Shown here piece after piece: positions 10,795 to 20,465 of a DNA stretch of 64,000 bases. Each line of letters starts with the position of its first letter. The stretch's first letter is position 1. Source of the stretch: Clostridium sp. NkU-1 (GTDB lineage Bacteria > Bacillota_A > Clostridia > Lachnospirales > Lachnospiraceae); the NCBI GenBank assembly GCA_001312405.1, contig BBDR01000004.1, forward strand, positions 1-64,000. The letters are read 5' to 3'. Below the pieces are notes generated by a model. That model had not been told where the DNA came from, did no database searches, and saw only the letters and a list, made by a program, of their open reading frames with translations. The translations under genes and the position numbers were made by a program.

Positions 10795-12176
10795 AGAGCT
10801 TAAGAAAACAGCTTTCTCTTTCAATTTTACTGACGCTTCTGATTACCATTGGGCTTATTGGCCTTCTTTCCAACTGGTTTATAAACCGGGAGTTTGAGAA
10901 GTATATCACCGAGCTGGGGCGGGAGCGCAGGGAAAATATTGTAGATGATTTAAGCAAGCAGTACGATGGGTTCAAACGGAACTGGAAGCTTGACTATGTT
11001 CATGCCATCGGCATGAATTCCCTTTATGACGGATATATTTTGAAGCTGTATGACGCAGGGGGAAACATGGTATGGGATGCAGAAAACCATGACATGAGCC
11101 TTTGCGGACAGATTATGGATGAGATTTCAGCACGAATGGAAGAGAGGGGCGCTGAGGGCGGCTTTGTGGACAACACCTATGAACTTGATCAGAATGGGAA
11201 AAAGGTGGGAGCTGTTTCTATTAAGTATTACGGCCCGTTTTTTTATGAATGAGGCTGATTTTAACTTCATCAATGTCATGAACACAGTACTTTTGGTCAT
11301 CGGTATCTTATCCAGCGCCTGCTCGGTGGTGGTAGGGTGTCTCCTTGCCCGCAGGATTTCCCGCCCTGTCACAAAAACGGCCTATATTGCCAAACAGATA
11401 TCAAAGGGCAATTATAACATCCGGTTTGAGCCTGGAACAAGGATACGGGAGCTTGATGATCTTGCGGATGCAATCAATCATCTTTCTGATGCACTTAATT
11501 GTCAGGAAAAACTGCGCAAACAGATGACTGCGGATGTGGCTCATGAGCTGCGGACCCCTCTGACTGCTCTTGGTTCCCATTTGGAAGCCATGATAGAAGG
11601 CTTGTGGGAAGCAACGCCTGAACGGCTGAAAAGCTGTCATGATGAGGTAAAGCGCCTTGGAACCCTGGTTGAGGATTTGGGACAGCTGGCAAAGATTGAG
11701 GGTGAAAACCTGGTTTTAAATAAATCCCGGATCGATCTGCTGGAAATTGTACGCACGGTGTCAGATACGATGAAGGGAGAAATCAGCAAGAAGAATTTGT
11801 CCCTTTCCATAGAAGGCAGTCCGGTCTTTGCTGAAGCGGATAAAAACAGATTCAGCCAGGTTATTGCCAATCTGCTTTCCAATGCTATCAAATACACGCC
11901 AGAGGCGGAGCCATAGGGATTTTAGTATATGAAACAAAAGGGTGGGGGATTGTTAAGGTAAAGGATACTGGAATCGGTATTCCTGAAAATGAACTGCCCT
12001 TAATCTTTGAACGATTTTACAGGACCGATAAATCCAGGAACCGGAAATCAGGAGGCGCCGGAATCGGACTTGCCATTGTCAGATCCATTGTTGCTGCCCA
12101 TAACGGAACTGTAACAGCAGAGAGTATAAAAGAGCAGGGAAGTTGTTTTACGGTAAGCATTCCAAAGGAAGGCTAA
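10791..12176 (+). CDS. Sensor histidine kinase, two frameshifts
   Basis: Membrane sensor kinase of about 461 residues, partner of the overlapping response regulator. TM1 is at about 10-30, an extracellular sensor region runs to about 150, then TM2, HAMP, the dimerisation domain with phosphorylated His in DVAHELRTPL, and an ATPase domain with N box (ANLLSNAIKYTPE), DTGIGIPE and the GAGIGLAIV loop. An extra T in the T7 run near 11240 and a missing G near 11910 split it into three frames. The start is GTG 10791 with GGGGATGGA upstream. The signal it senses is not evident. Confidence 0.88.
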
Positions 12177-12194
12177 ATACGTGATTTTCTCCTT

Positions 12195-12302
12195 TTAACC
12201 GAATCAAGTAAGTCCCGGTGAAGTGAGGCACGCTGTGAGCAAGTAGGGTCACGGATTGCGAATATCCGCCTGACATGTTTTTTGGTACAAGTCCTTTTTT
12301 TG
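12195..12302 (+). repeat. Dispersed intergenic repeat, copy B (long form)
   Basis: TTAACCGAATCAAGTA at 12195, then about 35 extra bases, then the core ACGGATTGCGAATATCC and TGACATGTTTTTT, ending in AAGTCCTTTTTTT. The tail with a T7 run resembles that of copy C. It lies 18 bases after the histidine kinase stop. Confidence 0.7.
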
Positions 12303-12433
12303 CATAGAAACCAGTGGCATGAAGGATCATATTGATAAGTTTTGGAATATAAGGGAAACTTTGTTGATTTATTCATGTCATTGGGTTTATAATTTATTAT
12401 ATATGTATTATTTAACCAGAGGAGGAAATGAAT

Positions 12434-13409
12434 ATGTTCGAAAGTATGGTTGACGCATTGAAAGCACAAAAAAAAGAAAGATCGTATTTACCGAAGGCAC
12501 TGATCCGAGAATTCTGGAAGCAGCCAGCCGCCTTTACAAAGATGGTGTTCTTACGCCGATCCTTCTTGGTAATCCTGGTGAAATAGAAGCAGCTGCAAGA
12601 AAATTCGGCTGGCCAGTAGACGGCATTGAAAAAAATAGATCCGCTTAACTATGAGGGATCGGAAGAAATGACAGCCAAAATGGTAGAATTGAGAAAGGGA
12701 AAAATGGATGAAGCAGCCTGCCGGGAAGCCCTTAAAAAAATCCAATTATTTCGGTACCATGCTGGTTAAAACAGGAAAGGCAGACTGCCTGTTAGGCGGA
12801 GCCACCTATTCCACTGCTGATACGGTAAGACCGGCTTTGCAGCTGATTAAAGCCAGACCTGGCAGCAAAATTGTTTCCAGCTGTTTTATTCTATACCGGC
12901 AGACGGAAAGCGGCAAAGAAATGTATGCTATGGCTGATTGTGCCATTAATGTTAATCCTGACGAAAACGAGCTGGTGGAAATTGCATTAGAGACAGCCAG
13001 AACGGCCAGAACTTTTTCCATTGACCCCATTGTTGCACTTCTTTCTTACAGCACCCTGGGTTCCGGTAAAGGCGAATCCGTTGATAAAGTGCACAATGCG
13101 GCTGAAAAATTGAAAGCAATGGATTTAGACTACCCTGTAGAAGGAGAGCTGCAGTTTGATGCCGCTTTTTCCCCAACAGTGGCTAAAGTAAAGGCGCCGG
13201 ACTCCCAGGTGGCCGGGCATGCAAACACATTTATCTTCCCCAATATTGATGCCGGAAACATCGGTTATAAAATAGCACAGCGCTTGGGAGGCTTTGAAGC
13301 GTTCGGCCCCATTCTGCAGGGACTAAATGCTCCGATCAATGATCTTTCAAGAGGGTGTAATGCAGATGAGGTTTATAAAATGTCGATTATTACAGCGGCT
13401 CAGATATAA
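12434..13409 (+). CDS. pta: Phosphate acetyltransferase, three frameshifts
   Basis: Converts acetyl-CoA and phosphate to acetyl phosphate, 324 residues after repair, the usual length of the short Pta type. Visible motifs: FTEGTDPRILEAA near the N-terminus, LLGGATYSTADTVRPAL, SCF, NPDENELVEIA, SYSTLGSGKG, and FPNIDAGNIGYKIAQRLGG near the C-terminus. AGGAGG at 12420 is 8 bases from the ATG. Frames break at A runs near 12469, 12630 and 12740. Pta usually sits with ackA; no acetate kinase gene follows here, a terminator does. Central fermentative energy metabolism. Confidence 0.9.
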
Positions 13410-13438
13410 GCCTGCTTTAGATTTTTAGAAATATCATG

Positions 13439-13489
13439 AATAACGAAAAGCATCAGAATGGAATATTTTGATGCTTTTCGTTATTTATA
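13439..13489 (+). terminator. Rho-independent terminator after pta
   Basis: A 17-bp perfect stem AATAACGAAAAGCATCA with its complement, 13-base loop. A-rich on the left and T-rich on the right, so it could work in both directions. Confidence 0.85.
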
Positions 13490-13746
13490 ATCGGAAAAAC
13501 TGTTTTACATATCCACGATTAAGTAAAACATAAAAGACTGTGTTCTTTATTAAAAGCATGGCCTTTTTTATTAACGGTACAGTAAAAAAAATGGGGAATG
13601 GTTCGCGGTGGAAGGAATTCATAGAAAAAGACTATCCAGCGTTTCGAATAATCATACCATAGCCCCAATACTATTATATAAATAATGATAAATACAGCCG
13701 GACTACGGCAAGCATTAACGGGGAATGAACAGGGAGGCTTATATAA

Positions 13747-14163
13747 TTGAAGAAAGTCATGTATATTTGTATTGGAATTGCGGCCATGATCCTGGGAGCC
13801 GTGGGAACAGTGGTGCCGGGCCTGCCTACCACGCCGTTCTTACTGCTGGCTTTGCTCTGTTTCACAAAAGGCTCGGAAAAACTTAATTGCTGGTTTAAAG
13901 GCACAGCCCTGTATGCAAAATACGTAAAAGATTATGATTACGACCGGTCACTGACAAAAAAGCAGAAGCTTACCATTCAGGCTTCTGCAGGACTGATGAT
14001 GTTTATTGCCTTTTTATTGACCGGAAATCTGGTTATACGACTGCTTCTTATAGGAGCGTTCATTTTGCATAATTATGTGTTTATTTTTGTTATTAAAACG
14101 CGTCAGGCCGGCAGGCCGGAAACAACTATAAATGGATTGGGCGGTGACAAATATGAATTATGA
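13747..14163 (+). CDS. DUF454 (YbaN-like) small membrane protein
   Basis: 138 residues with family motif GTVVPGLPTTPFLLLALLCF at about 20-40 and two further hydrophobic segments at about 77-112. It is an inner-membrane protein of unknown function. The start is TTG 13747 with GGGAGG 9 bases upstream; no better ATG exists before the conserved region. The gene is intact. Its end overlaps the start of the DUF4491 gene, so the two are probably translated together. Confidence 0.8.
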   Translation: MKKVMYICIGIAAMILGAVGTVVPGLPTTPFLLLALLCFTKGSEKLNCWFKGTALYAKYVKDYDYDRSLTKKQKLTIQASAGLMMFIAFLLTGNLVIRLLLIGAFILHNYVFIFVIKTRQAGRPETTINGLGGDKYEL

Positions 14164-14439
14164 TGGAATTTTTTATTGGTGTCGGAACGTTTCTCATCAT
14201 CGGATTATTACATCCAGTTGTTATCAAAGCAGAATATTACTTTGGCGGGAAAATCTGGCCGGTTTTTCTGATTGCGGGAGCACTGTGCATCGGCTTTTCC
14301 CTTGCCTGTCCTGGAGGAATTCTATCCGCACTTCTGGCAGTACTTGGCTTCTCGCTTTTATGGAGTATAAAGGAGCTTGCAGAACAAAAGAAAAGGGTAG
14401 AAAAAGGCTGGTTCCCTAAAAATCCCAAGAAAAAAATAA
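14153..14439 (+). CDS. DUF4491 membrane protein, frameshifts at both ends
   Basis: A small integral membrane protein of about 94 residues. The family pattern is clear: FLIIGLLHPVVIKAEYYFG, three hydrophobic segments, then SLLWSIKELAEQ and WFPKNPKKK. The true ATG is probably 14153 (overlapping the DUF454 gene), with one extra T in the T6 run near 14170. Near 14431 one extra A extends the frame past a natural stop at 14437-14439. Function unknown. Confidence 0.8.
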
Positions 14440-14458
14440 CTATGATATATAAAAAAAC

Positions 14459-14552
14459 GATCCCATAAGGATCGCTTTTTGAGCTGAGAGGAAACGGCAG
14501 CTTACAACAGCGCTGAAAGAGAAGAATCCCGCTGCCGGGATTCTTTTTTTCT
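14459..14552 (+). terminator. Two tandem terminator hairpins
   Basis: First hairpin CGATCC/GGATCG with T5 at 14459-14480. Second hairpin AAGAATCCCG/CGGGATTCTT with T7 at about 14522-14551. The second lies between convergent genes and may serve both strands. Confidence 0.8.
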
Positions 14553-14561
14553 CCTTAATTA

Positions 14562-14990
14562 TCAGACGCAGGTAAACATATCGATCCTGTTCAGTGAAAT
14601 TCCGGTATATGACCAGCCAAATCTACGATCCCAACGGAACCCTGCAACTGTATTTGCCCAGATCTGGACAGGGAAAAACCAAAACTCCTGTCCATTGCTT
14701 AACCAGACATAAGTAAATCGTCCGATGCAGTTTCTCATGGATCCAGGACTGACCATTTTGGTTCCGGCGCGTGCTTGAGCAGGCCTTTGAGGAGCGCTGG
14801 ACGGCGGAGGTCCCATAGGTACCGGACCACCTCCGCTTGGGGGCCTGTTATCAGGAGGTGATGGAGGCCTGTTATTAGGAGGCGATGGGGGTCTGTTACC
14901 AGGAGGTGATGGAGGCCTGTTATTAGGAGGCGATGGGGGCCGATTATTAGGAGGTGACGGAGGTCTGTCATTAGGTGGGAATGGGGGCAT
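14562..14990 (-). CDS. Proline-rich repeat protein with aromatic C-terminal domain
   Basis: 142 residues. Residues 1-50 are about six copies of an 8-residue unit (PPSPPNNR and variants GNR, DNR, NDR), giving an extended polyproline-like arm. The C-terminal part (about 75-142) holds RNCIGRFTYVWLSNGQEFWF, a Trp/Phe/Tyr-rich globular motif found with similar proline arms in many Firmicutes of unknown role, sometimes labelled transporter without evidence. GGAAG precedes ATG 14990; an upstream in-frame ATG lacks a ribosome site. The DNA repeat (24-bp unit) spans about 14835-14988. Confidence 0.7.
   Translation of the reverse strand: MPPFPPNDRPPSPPNNRPPSPPNNRPPSPPGNRPPSPPNNRPPSPPDNRPPSGGGPVPMGPPPSSAPQRPAQARAGTKMVSPGSMRNCIGRFTYVWLSNGQEFWFFPVQIWANTVAGFRWDRRFGWSYTGISLNRIDMFTCV
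14835..14988. repeat. 24-bp tandem repeat inside the proline-rich gene
   Basis: About six diverged units of the form GGAGG(T/C)GATGG(A/G)GG(C/T)C followed by TGTTATTA, encoding PPSPPNNR on the minus strand. Copies differ at third positions and at the N/G/D codon. Copy-number variation is expected. Confidence 0.8.
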
Positions 14991-15187
14991 AATTTTACTT
15001 CCTTTCCGAATGTTGATAGTAATATTATATGAGATATAGGAAAAGGAATTGACATGAACCGGAAGTAAAATCAGAATTGCACCAAATCCGATATGATTAT
15101 AGACTGTTCTCATCTTAAAACATTGTTCGGTATTTGTGAGGGCAGTTATACCGACAGGCTGCAGATATCGGCATGACGCTCATTATC

Positions 15188-15863
15188 TTATTTAACGATT
15201 CCCCCATGGAAATAGCATTCATAAACCTGTAAATCTTTATAGTATATTTCTTCGTATCCCTGATACCATTTGAAGTCTCCGCATACCTTGCAGTTATAAA
15301 AGTAATCATTTTCCTGATAAAAAGCAGGACCGCGGAAGGGTTTATCCTGAGGGACGGCCAATAAAGCTGCTTTTAAAAAATTACTGCTAAAATGACTGTT
15401 TGTTACCCGCCCGGAGTAATTCATTGCATAGATTGGAATGCTGTTTTTCCACACAGCCTCTTCTCCGGAAAAACACTCGCCGCCGATATACGTGTCTAAA
15501 TATAAGAAAACGCCTTCTTCATATCGTAAATCATGGGAATTTGGCCTTGAAGAAGCGCATTCCGCGCCTTTTGCAGCATAAGTTCTGCATTTTGCTTTAA
15601 TTAAAAAAATCAATTATTTCTTTGCTGTTGCAGGAATCCTGAGTTACGATGGAAGTAATGCAGGAATCATTGTCTTTTACCAGATGGTCAATGGTAGTTT
15701 TGAAAAATTCTGAAATACTGATGAGATTGGAAATATCAGGATATGCCTGGCCGGATTCCCATTTTGCTATGGCTTGACGGGATACGGATATTTTTTCGGC
15801 TAATTCTTCCTGTGTTAAGCCTTTGCTTTTTCTTAGAAGCAACAATTTTTCTGGAAAAATCAT
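15188..15863 (-). CDS. XRE helix-turn-helix regulator fused to DUF5680, one frameshift
   Basis: About 224 residues after removing one T from the T7 run at about 15605. N-terminus: XRE DNA-binding domain (LTQEELAEKISVSRQAIAKW, residues about 17-36). C-terminus: DUF5680 domain with AECASSRPNSHDLRY, DTYIGGECFSGEEAVW, YSGRV and VYECYFHGG. The fusion is a known architecture in Clostridia; the effector is unknown. AGGTGAATTTCC ribosome site upstream of ATG 15863. Transcribed alone, divergent from the methyltransferase region. Confidence 0.85.
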
Positions 15864-15957
15864 GGAAATTCACCTCCGTGTTTTTTACTATCTTACCACA
15901 TTTATATAGTTGTTTTGTATCCACTTTTGGTTGCTTTTTTTGCTACTTTTATTTGCT

Positions 15958-16033
15958 TAAACCTCATGAAACTATTTTTGAAGATGATATGGAGGAATTA
16001 GAGGAGGCGCTAAGAGAAATTATTATCAATTAA
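15958..16033 (+). pseudogene. Possible C-terminal gene remnant
   Basis: Reads PHETIFEDDMEELEEALREI then a stop, an acidic helix with protein-like composition. No start codon or ribosome site lies before it in frame within a plausible distance. Family not recognised; may be chance. Confidence 0.25.
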
Positions 16034-16252
16034 CAGCAATATAAGCTGGCAATTGAAATGAGCAAAAGGCTGAGTAATACTTTATTATTCAATTTTGAGT
16101 CTTTAGGGATTATGCCTATTCCTGTTATGACATAATTAGTAAGAATAAATAAGTTAAGAGTTAACGTACATTGAAAAGCTATATTGATAGTTCGCGTGTT
16201 AGGTGCTAGTATATTTATGAGATTTATTTTTGATCAAGCAAAGGGGGCTATA

Positions 16253-16908
16253 ATGAAACTCGAAAAAAATGGGAGATTTTTTTGATCGTCGTTTAGATGG
16301 ATATGAGGACCACCAACTTAATTGTATTGATTCAGCAAAGATATTTTATCCCTATACAGCATCGCAGCTGCCTATGGCTAAAGGCTGCAAAGTGCTTGAT
16401 TTGGGCTGTGGGACAGGTCTGGAATTGAATGAATATTTCAAGGTTAATCCACATGCAGTAATAACAGGGATTGATTTGGCAAGTGGCATGTTAAAGGCTT
16501 TGAAGGCTAAATTTCCAGACAAACAGCTTACTCTTATCAATGGCTCATATTTTGAGGTTCCGTTTGGAGAAAATGTATATGACGCTGCTGTTTCTGTGGA
16601 ATCTTTGCATCATTTCACTTTGGAACAGAAAATTCTGCTCTATAAAAAGCTGCATGGTTCTTTAAAAGAGGGCGGCTATTTCATTTTAACGGACTATATG
16701 GCGGAAAATGATAAGGAAGAAGAGAAGGGCTTTTTAGAGCTTTCCCGGCTGAAAAAAAGAATTAGGAATAAGTGACGCTGAATTCTATCACTATGATACG
16801 CCGCTTACAAGGGCGCATGAAACAGAAGCTTTGCTCTCCGGAGGATTTTCAAAAGTCGAATTTCTGAATAAATGGCATAGTACGAATATTCTGAAAGCAT
16901 ATAAATGA
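16253..16908 (+). CDS. Class I SAM-dependent methyltransferase, two frameshifts
   Basis: Soluble methyltransferase of about 217 residues. Motif I VLDLGCGTGLEL (about 49-60), acidic loop GIDLASGML, the post-I motif, and DYMAEND after motif III are visible. ATG 16253 follows AAGGGGG. One extra A in the A7 run at about 16263 and one in the A6 run at about 16755 divide it. Repair gives the conserved start MGDFFDRRLDGYEDH and the end SNKWHSTNILKAYK-like tail. The substrate cannot be told from sequence. Neighbours are unrelated small genes. Confidence 0.85.
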
Positions 16909-16975
16909 GTTTTCCTTTGGATTAGGATTATGGCATAATGAGAAGCCGATAAATAGAACATGCAAGAAGAGAATT

Positions 16976-17079
16976 ATGGGCTTAAGATATGTAAAAGCTT
17001 ATAAGAAAGATGCAGATTTGTTAATAAATTTTTATAATACCCTTTCCATGCAGACTATGTAAAGTATGGAGAGTGTCCT
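16976..17079 (+). pseudogene. N-terminal fragment of a GNAT-type acetyltransferase
   Basis: Starts MGLRYVKAYKKDADLLINFY and, after a shift near 17041, continues HADYVKYGECP. This is the beginning of a GNAT acetyltransferase-like protein. The reading is lost afterwards and no remaining domain is found before the next promoter. Probably a true remnant, because fixing one indel does not restore a gene. Confidence 0.45.
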
Positions 17080-17126
17080 GCAACGGACTCGCTGAATGGA
17101 ACTATAAATTTTCATAAAACTCCTGA

Positions 17127-17164
17127 AACATGACATGCTGTTGTCATGTTACCTATGGTACAAT
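17127..17164 (+). promoter_or_regulatory. Inverted repeat and promoter-like region before zinc-ribbon gene
   Basis: Perfect 9-bp inverted repeat AACATGACA / TGTCATGTT with a 6-base spacer (17127-17150), followed by CCTATGG and TACAAT at 17159-17164. Resembles an operator over a promoter. The regulator is unknown. Confidence 0.4.
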
Positions 17165-17211
17165 GAAAATATAGCGGACAATAGCCGCCAATATCGAAAG
17201 GAGCAAAGGCA

Positions 17212-17478
17212 ATGGAAGAGAGATACTGCCAAAGCTGCGCCATGCCCATGGGCACGACTGACGAGATGCACGGGACCAACGCAGACAGGAGCAAGAGCGA
17301 GGATTACTGCAAGTATTGTTTTGAAAATGGGGCTTTTACGGCGAACTGCACTATGGATGAAATGATAGAGTTTTGCGTTCCTCACATGGCTGCCGCTAAT
17401 TCAGGAATGAGCGCGGACGAAGCGAGGAAAATGATGCGCGGCTTTTTCCCCAGGCTTAAGCGTTGGAAACTAAACTAA
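17212..17478 (+). CDS. Zinc-ribbon domain protein
   Basis: 88 residues with CQSCAMPMG (residues 6-14), then DYCKYCFENG and later single cysteines: a two-CxxC zinc ribbon followed by a helical tail. Family members are annotated only as putative zinc ribbon proteins, often beside MerR/AraC regulators or ClbS-like genes. The GAAAGGAG site precedes ATG 17212. Intact. It is followed after 61 bases by the ClbS-like gene in the same direction. Function unknown. Confidence 0.75.
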   Translation: MEERYCQSCAMPMGTTDEMHGTNADRSKSEDYCKYCFENGAFTANCTMDEMIEFCVPHMAAANSGMSADEARKMMRGFFPRLKRWKLN

Positions 17479-17539
17479 CGGCGGCGTGCATAGAATGGTT
17501 TCACTATGCACGCAAGCCATTTTCAAGGAGGATTAAACC

Positions 17540-18095
17540 GTGTCCAGACCCACAACAAAGCCTGATCTTATGGCAGCGGCAAACACGCAATTCGAAAAAC
17601 TGTGGCAAATGATAGACTCCATGACGGAGGAGGAACAGAACGGGGAGTTCAATTTCAGAGACGATTTTCTGCAAAAGCAAAAAGAGGCGCATTGGAAGCG
17701 TGATAAAAATCTGCGCGACGTACTGATCCACTTGTACGAGTGGCACCAGTTATTGATGAATTGGATAAAAGCCAACAAAATAGGAGAGCATAAACCTTTT
17801 TTTGCCGGAGCCCTACAACTGGAAAACCTACCCGCAGATGAATGTCGGCTTTTGGGAGAAGCACCAAACGACAGCCTACGCGCAATCGCTTGATATGCTG
17901 AAAAAAAGCCATGCCGAAGTAATGGCTCTGATTGAAACATTCTCCAATGATGAATTATTTTCAAAAGAGTACTTCTCCTGGACGGGAACGAGTACGCTGG
18001 GCAGCTATTGCGTTTCAGCGACTTCAAGCCATTACGACTGGGCAATGAAGAAAATGAAACAGCACATCAAATCCCAAAGAGATTCAAAGTCCTAA
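17540..18095 (+). CDS. ClbS/DfsB-family four-helix protein (DUF1706), one frameshift
   Basis: About 184 residues after removing one T from the T7 run at about 17796. Start GTG 17540 behind AAGGAGG. Family motifs: RDKNLRDVLIHLYEWH, the NWK.YPQMN segment, and TLGSYCVSATSSHYDWA. The known family includes the colibactin resistance protein ClbS, a cyclopropane hydrolase, and DfsB; most members are uncharacterised DinB-like bundles. No toxin-synthesis genes are visible nearby, so resistance is not implied. A terminator follows. Confidence 0.8.
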
Positions 18096-18113
18096 GTATC
18101 AGACGGTCACCAG

Positions 18114-18152
18114 CCTCCGCAAAGCTCAAATATGAGCCTTGCGGAGGTTTTT
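18114..18152 (+). terminator. Rho-independent terminator after ClbS-like gene
   Basis: Stem CCTCCGCAA / TTGCGGAGG with an internal CTCAAATATGAG hairpin, then T5. The T tract merges with the start of repeat copy C. Confidence 0.85.
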
Positions 18153-18219
18153 AACCGAATCAAATAGCGAAGCGGATTGTGAATATCCGCTTAACATTTT
18201 GCGCACGGAATAAGTCTTT
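18151..18219 (+). repeat. Dispersed intergenic repeat, copy C
   Basis: TTAACCGAATCAAATAGCGA, then GCGGATTGTGAATATCCGC, AACATTTT and a tail AAGTCTTTTTTT. Same order of blocks as copies B and D; the GCGGAT/ATCCGC part can fold as a small hairpin. Confidence 0.75.
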
Positions 18220-18557
18220 TTTTGATGCATATGTGACTTCCTCTATTTTCATAACAGTCCTCCCCGATATCACACTTTTTTTGTAAATATCACATTAACC
18301 AAAAAGGTATTAGCATATAATATCAAATTTCAAATATACAGTAGTCTGTTGAATCTCATACCAGGCAAGCCTTTGATTACATATAAAACCCTCCTGCTTA
18401 TTAATTTGACTATTTTTTTCTGTATTGTTATAATATTATCGATTATAATTTAGTTATGATCAAAAACAGGTCTTCCCGATCCGTACATAACATGTCTGGT
18501 ATTGAGCAGGAGGCCCCATTTTGACCATTTAAACTATAAAGATGAAAGAGGATTGCA
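18220..18557. other. AT-rich intergenic region before UbiA gene
   Basis: No convincing gene. It contains two GATATCAC/AATATCAC words and many A/T runs. A 30-codon minus-strand ORF with a GGGAGG site (18252 to 18163) reads into repeat copy C and is probably spurious. A TATAAT-like box lies near 18430. Confidence 0.4.
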
Positions 18558-19499
18558 ATGCAAACTAAGACTGTTGTAGTAAATAATCATTCTAATATAA
18601 GAAAATTTCTTGAATTCGTTGAAATACGTACCAAGATCACAAGTCTGCTTCCGTTTCTCATGTCTCTGGCTTACTTATTTTACCGCAGGCAGCCGGTGAA
18701 CATGGAGCGTACGCTTTTGTTTTTTTAGCTCCATGTTTTTGTTCGACTTAACGACAACTGCGATCAATAATTATATTGATACCAAAACGAACGGTCAGGA
18801 GCTGTCTTTTCCGCGAGGCACGGCGAAGCTTATTATTTACCTGTTGTTCAGTGTGAGCACTGCTTTGGGCCTTACTTTGGCGTACCGTACGGATCTGGTA
18901 GTGCTGCTGTTAGGCGGGCTGTGTTTTCTCTGCGGAGTGTTCTATACCTGGGGACCGGTTCCGATTTCCCGTTTACCCTTGGGAGAGATTTTTTTCAGGG
19001 CTGTTTTATGGTCTGTTTATCCCTTTTCTGATGCTTTATATGAACCTGCCGTCAGGAACGTTTCTGACATTAATGGTGGATTGGCATACGATTCGGTTCG
19101 ACTTAAATATTGCGCCAACGTTTTCCCTGCTTTTGCTTTCAGCCGGTCCAATCTGTGCGACTGCCAACATTATGTTAGCTAATAATACCTGCGATCTGGA
19201 AAAGGATATTATGGTAGGGCGGTACACGCTTCCTTACTTTTTTTGGCAAAAATGCTCTGAATGTGTTTGCCGGATTGTATTATGTTACTTATTTGACATG
19301 GGCATTAGCTATTGCGCTTAGGATTTTGTCCCCTGTGTGTCTGCCGGCGCTGCTTACCATAATTCCAGTGCATAAGAACATCTGCCGCTTCAGAGCGGAA
19401 CATATCAAAGAAAAGACCTTTATTCTTTCGGTCCAGAATTATATCATCATTGTGGGAGCGCAAACGCTGATGATCTTTTTAAGTGGTCTATTTATTTGA
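18558..19499 (+). CDS. UbiA-family prenyltransferase, three frameshifts
   Basis: Integral membrane prenyltransferase of about 312 residues, MenA/UbiA-like with many hydrophobic helices. The first Asp-rich motif appears as FDLTTTAINNYIDTKTNG (NxxxDxxxD), and the second as NNTCDLEKDIMVGRYTLP, where Asp residues bind Mg-diphosphate. Three extra T's in T7 runs (about 18722, 18992, 19240) split it into four frames. ATG 18558 after GAGGATTG. No menaquinone genes lie nearby, so the acceptor substrate is open. Confidence 0.82.
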
Positions 19500-19549
19500 C
19501 AGGAAACTGCACTCATGATCTTTTCTTCTAGTTAAACTTTTGAGTTTCT

Positions 19550-19583
19550 GACCGGAGCTTTGGCTCCGGTCAATTGTCTTGTT
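19550..19583 (+). terminator. Rho-independent terminator after UbiA gene
   Basis: 9-bp stem GACCGGAGC / GCTCCGGTC around a 4-base loop, followed by a T-rich stretch. It overlaps the end of the minus-strand hydrolase remnant. Confidence 0.7.
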
Positions 19584-20235
19584 TTTCTGTTATTACAGCA
19601 ATCGGTTTATCGAAGTTTATATCTTTTAATGATGCTTCAAAAGAAAAGCCGTATCCCTCTTTTTGGCATGTATTAGTGAAGCTTATGTCAGCCTCTTTTT
19701 GACCAGGCATGATTTCTTTTTTATATCTTAACCAAGTTTTAGTTGCAGCAATAACCGCATAATCTATAAAATCCTGAAATTCCTCTTTTTCACTAACTTC
19801 CGGCTTTAAATCCTGTTCTAAAACAAGAATTTCTTTTTGTGCAAGATTACGGTTTCATGCTTACTTATTACACAAGGACATAATAAGAATACTCCCCTAA
19901 TATTTAGTCCCGCCTTTTACGTCAGCCGCAATGACAGATATCCGTCATAAGATTGTCCTACTAATAAGAAGCTTTCATCTTTAATAACCTCTTTAATAAA
20001 ATTGGTCAAAAAAGCTAACATATCATCTGCATTTTTTATACTGGGATTCACCTTTGAACTGCCAAATCCAGGCAAATCAATATAAATCCTTCGGTAATTA
20101 TCTAAAGAATCCATAATAGGTTCAACACATCCTGACATTGTCCTCTGGTCCTCTGGAAATCCATGTATACATAGTATTGGTTTTCCTGTGCCAAATTCTT
20201 TTTACACATCTACCCAATAATAAACAACCAGACAA
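19570..20235 (-). pseudogene. Alpha/beta-fold hydrolase, degraded
   Basis: Reading the minus strand gives, in pieces: KPILCIHGFPEDQRTMSGCV (oxyanion loop region), YIDLPGFGSSKVNPSIKNAD, the nucleophile elbow VGQSYDGY, then LEQDLKPEVSEKEEFQDF and PIAVITEKQDN followed by a stop. At least three frame changes are needed. The protein also ends at the position of the catalytic acid, so the C-terminal strand with Asp/His is missing. Unlike the other broken genes, indel repair does not yield a full-length enzyme. The elbow GQSYDG replaces the usual GxSxGG second Gly by Asp. Confidence 0.6.
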
Positions 20236-20465
20236 ATTCATTATACATCATATTACTGGAAAAGCCCCTAGCTATCAATATTAATCTTTCAATTACATAA
20301 GCCGAATACTAATTCATATGGTAGGCAGAATCCGGACCTATGCTATTTCATTTCCCATTGCTGATACTAACCATCATATACCTATCCATTCAAAATAAGT
20401 GAAGCAAATTGGATTTGTCTGCGGATTCATTGGAATGCTATACTTATCACATAAAGGAGGAAACC

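Noticed and set aside
12148..12469. Minus-strand ORFs over repeat copy B
   Set aside because: Created by the dispersed repeat; no conserved frame among copies.
14835..14988. Possible CRISPR-like repeats
   Set aside because: Units are contiguous 24-bp in-frame codons without spacers.
18163..18252. 30-codon minus-strand ORF with a GGGAGG site
   Set aside because: Runs through repeat copy C and its frame differs from that read in the other copies, so the peptide is not conserved.
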